Below, in pieces: positions 1 to 7,925 of a stretch of 64,000 nucleotides of DNA; the first letter of the stretch is position 1; each line of letters opens with the position of its first letter. A program made the translations under genes and the position numbers. This DNA comes from Thermoflexaceae bacterium (GTDB lineage: Bacteria > Chloroflexota > Dehalococcoidia > Tepidiformales > Tepidiformaceae): positions 744,001-808,000 of the forward strand of contig JABTUD010000001.1 of assembly GCA_015075555.1 (NCBI GenBank), read 5' to 3'. The notes under the pieces are model-generated. The model was given only the letters and a program-made list of their open reading frames with translations. It made no database searches and was not told where the DNA came from.

Positions 1-1
1 G

Positions 2-184
2 CAGACATCGCCGCGGTCGTCCTTCACGCTGGGGGATGTGGTCTCGCTAGGCCGGGAGAACGGGCGAGTCACCTACTCGCAGGGCCGCCTGATTGTGGCT
101 GAGGGCGACAAGCGCACTGAAAGCGAAGTACCCGCAGACGAGGTGACGGGCATGCTCGAACGGGAGTTCGGGATTCACCTGTGA
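2..184 (+). CDS. C-terminal end of an unrecognised chromosomal protein
   Basis: The frame is open from the first bases of the window to a TGA at 182-184 and gives about 60 residues of a soluble, charged protein tail. It ends with the residues EREFGIHL. The start lies outside the window. I do not recognise the family. A strong hairpin follows within about 50 bases, as expected for the last gene of a transcript. It belongs to the chromosomal flank, outside the integrated element. Confidence 0.5.
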   Translation, partial: QTSPRSSFTLGDVVSLGRENGRVTYSQGRLIVAEGDKRTESEVPADEVTGMLEREFGIHL

Positions 185-236
185 GGGCCCTGCGGAATCC
201 CGGGCCGGTGCCAACGTGAGGTCAGGAAGGAGCGAG

Positions 237-270
237 GGCCACGCCCCCGGAAGGCGTGGCCGCCTTCCGG
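237..270 (+). terminator. Overlapping hairpins, probable terminator
   Basis: Two mutually exclusive perfect stems overlap here. One pairs 237-245 with 253-261 (9 bp, 7-base loop); the other pairs 247-256 with 261-270 (10 bp, 4-base loop). A short pyrimidine-rich stretch follows. It lies between the partial first gene and the hydrolase, so it can end the first transcript. The paired alternatives also resemble an attenuator, but no leader peptide is seen. Confidence 0.5.
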
Positions 271-306
271 GCTTTCGCCTGCAATTGGTAGCCTGGTGAG
301 GAGAAC

Positions 307-1110
307 ATGGCATATACCCCTTCATTCGACGGAACACGCCTCTACTACGAAACCGTCGGCAGCGGCGAGCCGCTGCTCCTTATCAGCGGGCAGGGAGCGG
401 ACCGCCACGGCTGGGACGTGGTGCGGGATGACTTCGCGCGAAAGCACCTGGTTGTAACCTGGGACCACCGCGGCACGGGGGACAGCGAGAAGCCCCGGGA
501 GCCTGCCTACACGATCGAGATGTTCGCAAGGGACGCGCTCGCAATCCTCGATGCGCTCGGAATCGGCCGTGCCCACATCTACGGCACATCGATGGGTGGG
601 CGAATCGCTCAGAGGCTGGCAATCAGTCACAGGGAGCGCGTGGGCGCCGTGGTCCTGGGCTGCACGACTCCCGGCAACCGCATGGGAGTGCGGCGTCCAC
701 CGGAAGTTGACGCGCAGATGGCGAACCGTCCTTCAAGTCCCGAACAGGCGGCGCGCCAGCTCTGCAGCCAGATGGTCTCAGCTGGCTTTGCCCGGGCGCA
801 CCCCGAGTACCTGGAGACGCTGCTTGAACGGTACCGGAACCCGATTCCCGGTTTCGCGCGGAGGCTGCATTACGCGGCCAGCGAGGGACATGACGCCTGG
901 GATGACCTCCCCGGGATAACGGCGCCCGTTCTCGTCATCCATGGTGACGACGATACGGTGAATGTGACAGCGAACGCCTACCTGCTCGCCGAGCGCATTC
1001 CGGGGGCCGGGCTGCACATTGTGGAGGGCGGGCGCCACGGCTACTGGGTGGAGTTCCGGCAAGAGACTTCGGCGGCGGTGCTGGAGTTCCTTGAGTGCCA
1101 CCCGCTCTGA
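307..1110 (+). CDS. Alpha/beta hydrolase fold protein
   Basis: A 267-residue alpha/beta hydrolase of normal single-domain length. The nucleophile elbow reads GTSMGG near residue 97, an acid follows in HGDDDTVN, and the catalytic His sits in GGRHGYW near the C-terminus, so the triad looks complete. The oxyanion-hole region is in the segment before WDHRGTGDS, a common motif of this fold. ATG at 307 has a GAGGAG ribosome site about 5 bases upstream. The family covers esterases, haloalkane dehalogenase-like and lactonase-like enzymes; the substrate cannot be told from sequence. It is a chromosomal gene outside the element. Confidence 0.88.
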   Translation: MAYTPSFDGTRLYYETVGSGEPLLLISGQGADRHGWDVVRDDFARKHLVVTWDHRGTGDSEKPREPAYTIEMFARDALAILDALGIGRAHIYGTSMGGRIAQRLAISHRERVGAVVLGCTTPGNRMGVRRPPEVDAQMANRPSSPEQAARQLCSQMVSAGFARAHPEYLETLLERYRNPIPGFARRLHYAASEGHDAWDDLPGITAPVLVIHGDDDTVNVTANAYLLAERIPGAGLHIVEGGRHGYWVEFRQETSAAVLEFLECHPL

Positions 1111-1343
1111 GGGCGCCGTGCCTTCGCCCTGCGGGGTTCGCGGCCAGCCGGCGGACTGCCGCCCGGGGGCGCTGCGGCCGGGGCACCGTGTCCGGAGCTG
1201 TTCATGCGGTAGCGCAGGCCCTCCGGGGGGGCAACTGCGGGTAAGGCGCTGGCCAATGGCGGACCCTTGCGGTGCGGGCTCCACTCGCAGACCGAGCTGT
1301 GCGAACCCACGGGAACGGCCGGGGGGGAGGGCCCGGAAACAGC

Positions 1344-1367
1344 GAAGGCCCTCGTGTGAGGGCCTTC
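1344..1367 (-). terminator. Terminator hairpin of the tRNA-Met gene
   Basis: A perfect 10-bp stem (1344-1353 with 1358-1367) and 4-base loop lies about 30 bases beyond the 3' end of the tRNA fragment on the minus strand. It fits the original tRNA terminator, left on the chromosomal side after integration. The rest of 1111-1397 shows no gene; an apparent reading frame there runs into the tRNA and is spurious. Confidence 0.6.
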
Positions 1368-1397
1368 TTGACGGCAACAGTAGCCTGGGTTTGCTGG

Positions 1398-1439
1398 TAG
1401 CGGGGGAGGGATTCGAACCCCCGGCCTTCGGGTTATGAG
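1398..1439 (-). tRNA. 3' half of tRNA-Met (anticodon CAT), attachment site of the element
   Basis: Read on the minus strand this is an anticodon loop CTCATAA, a 3' anticodon arm, the variable loop, a T arm with loop TTCGAAT, a 3' acceptor strand and the discriminator A. CCA is not encoded. The sequence at higher coordinates, where the D arm and 5' acceptor strand should be, does not match: the 5' anticodon strand agrees for only about three bases. This is therefore not a working tRNA gene. It is the duplicated 3' portion left when an element integrates into a tRNA gene. The complete copy should lie at the other end of the element. Confidence 0.85.
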
Positions 1440-2083
1440 GGCGAGTAAGCGCGTCCGGCACGGTCACATTCCGTCACCTTATGTCTCTCTCTGAATCTGC
1501 GGAGGTCGCTCCTGATAGCGCCAGTCTTCCGTGATCCCACCGCGTCCAGCCCCGCCCATTTGCAGTCCATTTGCAGTTCCCGCCGACACGCCCTCGTGGG
1601 CTGAAATGTCGGGGCGTCGGCTCCTCGCCACAGTGCTCGCTCACCGTACGTCGTGCTGAAGGAGCCGTTGCCACACCGCTGGAACACCTTAACTTGCGAC
1701 CATAATCCCAGCGATTTGGTGAAGATCGCAACCTTCCAACCGCCCTCATAGGGCGCACATCGACGGCCGCACCAGCATAACGGGACGTGATGTTCACACG
1801 CGATCCGCTGGCCTTGACCATGGCTCGTGCAGTCGGTCCGCGCGAAGTGCTGCCAGTTCGCCGACTCCCTCTATCCATCGAACAGAGACCACTGGGACGA
1901 GATGGGACGCAGCATGACGCGTTGGGACAGCCGTCCTGTCCTATCAGCAGCGTCGGGCTGACTGTTGCAACCCTCGTCATCGTCGAGCTCGAGCCCGAAG
2001 GAGGCGTGAGACCACCTGCCTCGGAATGCACTTGTGGACGAACAGTGGCGTAGAACCCGATGAGTAGCCCGGCGACCCCACGG
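1440..2083. other. Element end, no gene seen
   Basis: The first 640 bases inside the element show no convincing coding sequence on either strand; the open frames have biased, low-quality translations. No integrase lies here, so it must be at the far end or elsewhere. The only structure I see is a tandem 11-bp repeat at 1556-1577. I also looked for an AbiEii-type toxin after the AbiEi-like gene and found none. Confidence 0.5.
1556..1577. repeat. Tandem 11-bp repeat near the att site
   Basis: The unit CCATTTGCAGT is repeated exactly twice, head to tail, about 117 bases inside the attachment site. Short tandem repeats close to the core are typical arm-type binding sites of tyrosine integrases. 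That role is an inference from position. Confidence 0.45.
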
Positions 2084-2662
2084 TCACCCCGACGTCTTCA
2101 GCTCCAGGATGCTCCGCGCCTGGTCGCGGTCGGGATGTTCGTCAACCGTCGCCGACAGTCGTGCGCGGGTGGTCAGCCCGCGTTCGATGGCTTCGCGCGC
2201 CGCAGCGCGTGCCAGCGATGGATCACCGGTCACCGCCACATCACGAAGCGTCCGTTCAAGCCTCGTGACCGGTACGTCATCGCGAAGGACGATCTCAGCC
2301 GAGGACAGGTCTGCTCTGTGAGTCACAACGCCCGGGCGCTTCCCGCGGAAGGTCCGCGGCATGGTGATGTGGATGACCGCCGGCATGGCCGATCCGAGCC
2401 CGTAGACAGTAAGCGCGCTGTCGTGACTGACTGCGCTGCCGAGGCCAGCCCAGAGTGCAGTGGCAATCAGCTCGCCGAATCGGTGCACAGGGAAGCGGTG
2501 GAGCCGATAGATGCCGTAGGCCACCCGTTCAAGGTCCCCCCGGCCAGCGTAATGGCTGAGCAGGCGGCGAGACACGCCTGCTTCACCCGCCTGGGCAGTG
2601 GTGAGGTAGCCACCCTGAGGTTCCGCTATCCCGTAGAGCGCGTCGATGCCGTTGGCCTGCAT
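2084..2662 (-). CDS. AbiEi-family antitoxin/transcriptional regulator-like protein
   Basis: A 192-residue protein starting MQANGIDALYG. The N-terminal part contains a winged helix-turn-helix of the AbiEi type (GYLTTAQAGEAGVSRRLL) followed by a GDLERVAYGIYRL wing, as in type IV toxin-antitoxin regulators. The rest matches the AbiEi C-terminal region (ATALWAGLG, SHDSAL). The frame stays open upstream to 2854, but ATG 2662 is chosen because a good promoter and a palindrome end 2-3 bases before it. No AbiEii nucleotidyltransferase toxin follows, so it stands alone. It may be an orphan regulator; many such solitary proteins exist. AbiEi proteins repress their own promoters, which agrees with the palindrome. 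Confidence 0.75.
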   Translation of the reverse strand: MQANGIDALYGIAEPQGGYLTTAQAGEAGVSRRLLSHYAGRGDLERVAYGIYRLHRFPVHRFGELIATALWAGLGSAVSHDSALTVYGLGSAMPAVIHITMPRTFRGKRPGVVTHRADLSSAEIVLRDDVPVTRLERTLRDVAVTGDPSLARAAAREAIERGLTTRARLSATVDEHPDRDQARSILELKTSG

Positions 2663-2664
2663 GA

Positions 2665-2698
2665 ATGTTACATTACGTGTAACATTGGCGTGCGACAA
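2665..2698 (-). promoter_or_regulatory. Promoter and palindromic operator of the AbiEi-like gene
   Basis: On the minus strand, TTGTCG (2698-2693), a 17-base spacer and TAATGT (2675-2670) form a sigma-70 type promoter. Only seven bases separate the -10 box from the ATG, so the transcript would be essentially leaderless. A perfect 8-bp inverted repeat with a 5-base centre, ATGTTACA-N5-TGTAACAT (2665-2685), overlaps the -10 box. That is the expected position for an autorepressor site. Confidence 0.7.
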
Positions 2699-3092
2699 GC
2701 CGAGTCCGCAAGCCATCGCGTAACGCCGGGCAAGCGCGCGTTTACGACGCGATAGCGCGAGCGACGCGGTCGTGCACCGCGTCCGACATACGGGACACAC
2801 GATAGCCCAAACGTCGGACACGACGCCCTCAGGCGAAGGACTCACGCGCGTCACCCACGTCCACGGCCCCGCAGTTGCCTTGAGCCGGAGCGCCGCCCGT
2901 CAAGGGTAGAGCGGATCGTCATCCCACAAGTTCCTGAGTCTCACCTTGTGCCCGCGATCCACGCCCGCCGAGGTGCCTGACGCTCCCGTGACACTCGACT
3001 ACCCAAGTCATCAGGAAGACTGCCGCCGCAACGAATATGCGCAATTGACGGAGACGCCTCCGCGCTCAACACCTTCCGGCAAGCCCCGCACG
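2699..3092. other. Gap without recognisable gene
   Basis: About 390 bases between the AbiEi-like promoter and the end of the split peptidase gene. Frames are open on both strands but their translations look like chance (Arg/Ser/Pro-rich, no domain). I see no repeat or RNA signature. Confidence 0.4.
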
Positions 3093-4975
3093 TCATTCAT
3101 ATTCGATGGCGATCGGCACCCCGACTTCAGTTGCCACCGGCGTCCAAAGGTCGACATCCTGCTCTGGCGTCTCGATCGAAACGACAAGCGCGTACGGGGC
3201 GCCGCGATCGCTATGGTCACGTTCCTTTCTGTCCTTCCACCAGCCCGAGACGGGATAGATCGCCACGTAGCCGCGTTCGGCGAGCTCGGCAGCGGTGCCT
3301 TCCCAGAAGTCCGAATGAATCGAGCCAGAAACCCGATTCTCTGGGCCAAAGAACCAGTCTTGTGCATCAGTCGCGGCAGAATCGTGACCAGTCCCTTCAT
3401 CGCGGGCGAGCTTGTTGATCCGCCGTCGAAATTCGTCAATTGACTCCGTGGGGCGACGAACGTCAAATCTGAGCCCATGCGACATATACCGGAATCGTTG
3501 TCGCCACCCTCGTCGACTGGGATTCGGCTCAACGAAGTACGAGAGCGTCACCCGAAGCCGGACGTGGGCCGCGCCCATCTCTGCGAGCACTTCGACCGGC
3601 CAGGGCAACGCATGTAGGTGCATTTCGCGCATCTTCCCGTCGCCGTCGAATGGATGGATCGAGTCCTGGACAATCAGCGTCAGGGCGTCACTGGCGCTAC
3701 GCGTCGCTCGTTCGAGGTTTGGAACACCCATTCCGTAGCGCGCTCGTAGCGCAACGCGACGACGACGAGTGTCTGCGGCGCAGAACTGGGTGAGCATCGC
3801 GGGCGTCCACTCGGCAGAATGGACAATCAGGGCACGTACGGTTTCCGGCCAGAGGCTTGGATATTCCGCAATGATCTCGCCGCCGATATGCGCCACACCT
3901 GCGGTAGCTGCGCTTGTCATACCGGTTGTATCGAGCAAACGGCCATCCGGCGACAGGCGCCTCGTAGTCAACAACTGTAAAGCGTCAGGCCAGTCAAACT
4001 CGGTTCCCAGCGGCGAACGAGCCGCGTTGCCTCCTTCGAACACCACGTCTGGCTTGGATGGCCAATTCCGCCCGAACATCACTGACGTTCGGCTGAATGG
4101 CGAGAGCTCTCCCCTGGGCGCAACGGGCGTCCAGTCGCGCCAGAGCTGGTCGTTAGGATCGAGAGTGACAAGGTCGGTCATCGCCCCGACCGTCACTGCG
4201 TTCCAGGCTTGCGCGGGGTCCTCCACCGGCTCGAGGTCGCTTCGGGCCAGGTGGTCGTCTTCGATCTCACGAACGTTGCCCGCGCAGATGAGGAATAGGC
4301 GACGATCGGCAGGCTCATCTTCGTTGAGCAATACGATACCCTCGTCCGAGGTATCGACGCCGAGTCCCGCTGCTAATGCATCAATGCTGGCTGACCATGA
4401 CGTTGGCTTCCCGTAGTCCGCGCGGGAGGGATCTGTGCCGGTGCCTCCTCCGTCGGATGCCGAAATTGCCATGGAGAAGAGGCGACGACGCATCGGGGCC
4501 TGAATCTCGACCAAGCTCGCGCCGGTTGCAGTGAGGGCTCCGTAAAGCTCCGGCGGGTTCGCACCAACGGGCGGGAGGAGCTTCACCGACTCAAGTCGGT
4601 GGCGAAGATGAACTTGGTCCGCACCGAGGATAACCTCTCCGAGATCCCCGTACAGTGCGATGCCGGCCATCGCGGTACCGTGGCCATGGTGGTCGGAAGT
4701 ACTCCACGCCGGAACGCACGCATGGCAGTCCTTGGCATCGAGCGAGTGTGCCAACAACGGATGCTGGTGACTGATCCCTGTGTCCAAGATGCAAACAGCC
4801 GCTGCCGATGGCTCCGAGGCGGTAGTCCGCGCTACAAGCTGCTCTACCCAGTCTTGCTGGTCAATGGCTGTCTCGCTCGCGAGCACTTGCGGGAACGATC
4901 GCGGAGCGCGCAACTCCGCAAGATCGTCCAGCACATCGAGTGCCGATGCGAGCTGTGTGGCGGACGCACGCGCTA
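3093..4975 (-). pseudogene. S8 subtilisin-like defence peptidase, C-terminal part (split by IS)
   Basis: This part holds the whole subtilase domain: the Asp motif (ILDTGI), the His motif (HGHGTAMAG), the oxyanion Asn (ICAGN) and the Ser motif (GMTSAATAG). From ATG 4934 it would give 613 residues. The family (S8 peptidases encoded next to an AAA ATPase, known as an anti-phage pair) normally has a long N-terminal domain. Here that domain is in the fragment at 6091-6759. Joining the two across the IS630 element, with one TA kept, gives one continuous frame of about 850 residues. The catalytic part may still be made from ATG 4934, but without the N-terminal part it would probably not couple to the ATPase. 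Confidence 0.85.
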
Positions 4976-6049
4976 GTGTAGTGTCTCCAACATTGCTTTA
5001 GCTCGGCCGACCTTCGCGATGATGGCCTCGACAGAGGCCGTCCAGGTGAAGGGGTGGGGCTGCTCGTTGCGGTGGGCGAGATAAGCCCGGATCGCGTCCT
5101 CCAACTCGGCGACGCTCTTGAATACGCCGCGGCGGATGCGGTTGTGGGTGAGTTCCGCGAAGAGCCGCTCGACGAGGTTGAGCCACGAAGCTGATGTCGG
5201 CGTGAAGTGCAGCTGGACGCGCGGATGCTTGGCCAGCCAGGCCTGCACGGCCGGGTGCTTGTGGGTGGCGTAGTTATCAACGATCAAGTGAAGTGCGAGC
5301 TCCTGCGGGGTCTGTCGTTCGAGCTTCTTGAGGAAAGCGAGGAACTCGTCATGGCGATGGCGCTCGAAGCACTCCCCGATGACTTCACCATTCGACACAT
5401 TGAGGGCGGCAAAGAGCGAGGTCGTGCCATTCCGCTTGTAGTCGTGGGTCATTGTCCCCGCGCGGCCCTTCTTCATGGGCAGTCCCGGCTGGGTCCGGTC
5501 GAGCGCCTGGATTTGGCTCTTCTCGTCGACGCTGAAGACGATGGCTTTCTCGGGCGGGTCGAGATAGAGGCCTACCACGTCCTGGAGCTTCTCCATGAAC
5601 TGGGGGTCGCGCGACAGCTTGAAGGTCTCGACGCGGTGTGGCTGGAGGCCATGGTCGCTCCAGATGCGCTGGATCGTCGCCTTACTCAGGCCTGAGGCAG
5701 CCGCCATCGTCCGGGTGCTCCAGTGTGTCCGCTGTGGAGGCGTCGTGTGGAGCGTCCGTTCGATGACTTCTCGTACCTGTCCAGGACTGATGCGGGGCTT
5801 GCGCCCGGGTCGCGTGGCATCCCGGCAGAGGCCTTCGACACCCTTTTCGGCGTATCGCTCCCGCCATCGGGTGATCGTGGGACAGGTCGTCTGGACCTGC
5901 GCCATGATCTCGCTGGTCGGTACGCCGTCCGCCGAAAGAATCACGATCTTCGCCCGCTGGACCACCTTCTGCGGCGTGTTGCGACCGCGAATTAACCGCT
6001 CCAGTTCGGCCCTGTCGCTTTCGGATACGCTGACTCGTCCTCTCTCCAT
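4973..6049 (-). CDS. IS630-family transposase
   Basis: 358 residues, full length for the group. The N-terminus is a helix-turn-helix (residues about 1-130, with the region GRKPRISPGQV linking two HTH units). A DDE domain follows: first Asp in VFSVDEKSQIQALD, second in LIVDNYATHKH, Glu in WLNLVERLFAELTHN. The last codon and stop read into the end of the element: the TAG stop at 4973-4975 uses the duplicated TA target. The gene looks intact. Confidence 0.93.
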   Translation of the reverse strand: MERGRVSVSESDRAELERLIRGRNTPQKVVQRAKIVILSADGVPTSEIMAQVQTTCPTITRWRERYAEKGVEGLCRDATRPGRKPRISPGQVREVIERTLHTTPPQRTHWSTRTMAAASGLSKATIQRIWSDHGLQPHRVETFKLSRDPQFMEKLQDVVGLYLDPPEKAIVFSVDEKSQIQALDRTQPGLPMKKGRAGTMTHDYKRNGTTSLFAALNVSNGEVIGECFERHRHDEFLAFLKKLERQTPQELALHLIVDNYATHKHPAVQAWLAKHPRVQLHFTPTSASWLNLVERLFAELTHNRIRRGVFKSVAELEDAIRAYLAHRNEQPHPFTWTASVEAIIAKVGRAKAMLETLH

Positions 6050-6090
6050 GGAGAGAGTCTACATCTAACGATACTTACGAGACACTACAC
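4976..6090 (-). mobile_element. IS630-family insertion sequence
   Basis: 1115 bp with perfect 12-bp terminal inverted repeats (GTGTAGTGTCTC at the left, its complement at the right). It is flanked by a duplicated TA (4974-4975 and 6091-6092), the target of the IS630/Tc1 group. It carries one transposase gene on the minus strand. The intact ends and target duplication indicate a recent insertion. It interrupts the S8 peptidase gene in the same orientation. Confidence 0.93.
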
Positions 6091-6759
6091 TAGGACGACG
6101 AGCCGCTCGGGGAACGAGAGCACTCGGGGCCCCACGTTGATGTCGCGGACAGCAGCGAACGACCGAAGACGGTCGACTTCCAGACCGTCGCGACGACGGA
6201 GCCAGACTTCCCACCAGACAACGTCACCGGCGGCCGGAAAGTCTTCGACGCGATCCGTCCAGAGCCGCTCGATTGACGCAAGCGCCACCCCTTGCACCCT
6301 GTCGAGCAGCTTGCTATTTCGCGGTCGCTCGGACTCAACCGTCTCCAGGTATTGTTGAACGCGCCGGAGGAAGTACCCGAGCCTGCCGTCGGGGATGAAC
6401 ACAGTTGCAAACTCCACCTGTTGCCCGTCGGTTTGTAGGGCTGCCTGAACTGTGCGGAGCTCTGGCCGGAGGCTGCCTTGCCGTACATCGAGGCTTTCGA
6501 TTGCGAGCTCTATCCCCGGGAAGCTCTCGAACGTCACATAGATTCCGTCGAGGGCACCTTCGACTCGCGTTGTGTCGGCACGCCGCTGGAGTCCTGACGC
6601 TCCAGCGAGGGCCAGTTGGGCGCCGAGACTTTCAGCGTGGGCCCGGCGATTGTCGGGAACACTGAGCGCGCGCCCTGTGATTCGCCGCGGGGGCGGAGTA
6701 TATGGCTCCGCCTGGGCCGGCTGATCAACGAAGATATGAGGACGGTTCCGATCGGCCAA
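6091..6759 (-). pseudogene. S8 subtilisin-like defence peptidase, N-terminal part (split by IS)
   Basis: Begins at a TTG (MADRNRPHIF) seven bases after the ATPase gene ends and runs 223 codons to the IS630 insertion. The IS end supplies one Val codon and a TAG stop (6085-6087). This part has no catalytic residues. It is the N-terminal domain that precedes the peptidase in the ATPase-linked S8 family. Without the IS the frame runs straight into the catalytic part at 3093-4975. If translated, it ends as a 224-residue stub. Confidence 0.82.
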
Positions 6760-6766
6760 ACGTCTG

Positions 6767-7741
6767 CTACCGCCTTGACTCCGCTCGTCGTTGGTTCAGC
6801 GCACTCACCAAATCAGCGGTTACTATTTCGCGTCCATCCAGCAGGATGAGGTCCTTTGCTGCGCGCTCAGCGGCCATCGTGACCTCAGCGTGACTCAGCC
6901 CCGCCGCGGCCTTCGTCACGTGACCCCAGGACACTCGCCCTACCTTGATCGTGGCGAGGCGGTTCAAGACAAGCGCCTTTATCACCGGTGCGGTCGGTAG
7001 CGGATATTCGATGACCGCGTCGAACCGACGGAACATAGCACTGTCGAGCAACTGGGGATGGTTCGTCGCCGCTACGAGCAGGCTCTCAGTCTCCTCCAAC
7101 TCCAGAAACTGAAGAAAGGAGTTGAGCACGCGTCGGATCTCGCCGACGTCGTTGGATCGCGCCCGTTCGCCGCCGAGCGCGTCCACCTCGTCGAAAAGGT
7201 AAACGCCGTGTGTCTCGCGCAAGGCATCGAACACGAGGCGTAGCTTCGCTGCGGTCTCGCCCATGAACTTCGTGATGAGTCCGTCGAGCCGGATGACAAA
7301 CAGCGGAAGATGCAATTCGCCCGCTAGCGCGCTGGCAGTCATCGTCTTGCCAGTCCCAGGTGGTCCGACCAGCAGCAGCTTACGCAGGGGATGAAAGCCC
7401 TGTTCGCGCAGCCTGTCTCGCTGTCGCTGTTCCAAAAGGACACGGTTGAGGCGGTCTCGGACGGGGCCTTCGAGGACGAGGTCCGCCATCCTCGTAGTCG
7501 GGTAGGTGACTCCCAAGAGCCCGCTGAGTTCTCCACGCGGCTGCGCCACGGGAATGGGCTTCCGGGATCGAGGAGGTTCCTTTCGAAGCTCCTCTACGAG
7601 GTCGCGGAGTTCCTGCGCAAAGTTGGTCTGGCCGCTCCGAGCGGCCCTTGCGGCGACCTGGAGCGCAATCGAGAAGAACCTCGCGTCGTCTCCGTCCGCG
7701 TGGCTCCGCACCATCGCCTTGACTTGGTCAGCAGTCGCCAC
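6767..7741 (-). CDS. AAA+ ATPase partner of the S8 peptidase (anti-phage pair)
   Basis: 324 residues from GTG 7741, preceded by GGAGGT at a good distance; a GTG at 7765 is an in-frame alternative. The N-terminal helical region (MATADQVKAMVRSH) is typical of the ATPase found with S8 defence peptidases. The AAA core has Walker A GPPGTGKT, Walker B YLFDEVDAL, a sensor in VAATNHPQLLD and an arginine finger region in FRRFDAVIEYPLP. It forms an operon with the peptidase directly downstream. By analogy with the known pair, the ATPase would sense infection and control the peptidase. This gene is intact although its partner is broken. Confidence 0.85.
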   Translation of the reverse strand: MATADQVKAMVRSHADGDDARFFSIALQVAARAARSGQTNFAQELRDLVEELRKEPPRSRKPIPVAQPRGELSGLLGVTYPTTRMADLVLEGPVRDRLNRVLLEQRQRDRLREQGFHPLRKLLLVGPPGTGKTMTASALAGELHLPLFVIRLDGLITKFMGETAAKLRLVFDALRETHGVYLFDEVDALGGERARSNDVGEIRRVLNSFLQFLELEETESLLVAATNHPQLLDSAMFRRFDAVIEYPLPTAPVIKALVLNRLATIKVGRVSWGHVTKAAAGLSHAEVTMAAERAAKDLILLDGREIVTADLVSALNQRRAESRR

Positions 7742-7889
7742 GGATCCACCTCCGTTCCCCGACACGGATCCGCGGACATCCTCTCATAGGTATGCTGCGG
7801 TAAGCACGGATTTCGCCCCGACGGAGTGCTGAGCGAGTATGGGGTGCATCGCTGCGCAAAAAAAAAACAGATCCCTCGGTTCGGATAGG

Positions 7890-7920
7890 AGCGTAGGGAG
7901 GGGCCGCTCCTCCCTACGCT
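7890..7920 (-). terminator. Hairpin after the helicase gene, probable terminator
   Basis: A perfect 12-bp stem (7890-7901 with 7909-7920, 7-base loop) starts five bases beyond the helicase stop. On the minus strand a run of ten T follows about 20 bases later (7858-7867). The stem is strong but the T run is offset, so termination is likely, not certain. It separates the helicase transcript from the ATPase/peptidase operon. Confidence 0.6.
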
Positions 7921-7925
7921 TTCAG

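Noticed and set aside
1019-1438. Open frame of 139 codons ending in a GEGFEPPAFGL-type tail
   Set aside because: This tail is the classic false translation of a tRNA 3' end; the frame overlaps the hydrolase end and the tRNA fragment and has no ribosome site.
1474-2031. Minus-strand frame of 185 codons after the AbiEi-like gene, tested as an AbiEii toxin
   Set aside because: Composition is Arg/Ser/Pro-rich with no nucleotidyltransferase motif and no coupling to the upstream gene.
7858-7867. Run of ten A read as a slippage or poly-A feature
   Set aside because: It lies in a non-coding gap and is better explained as the distal T run of the minus-strand hairpin after the helicase gene.
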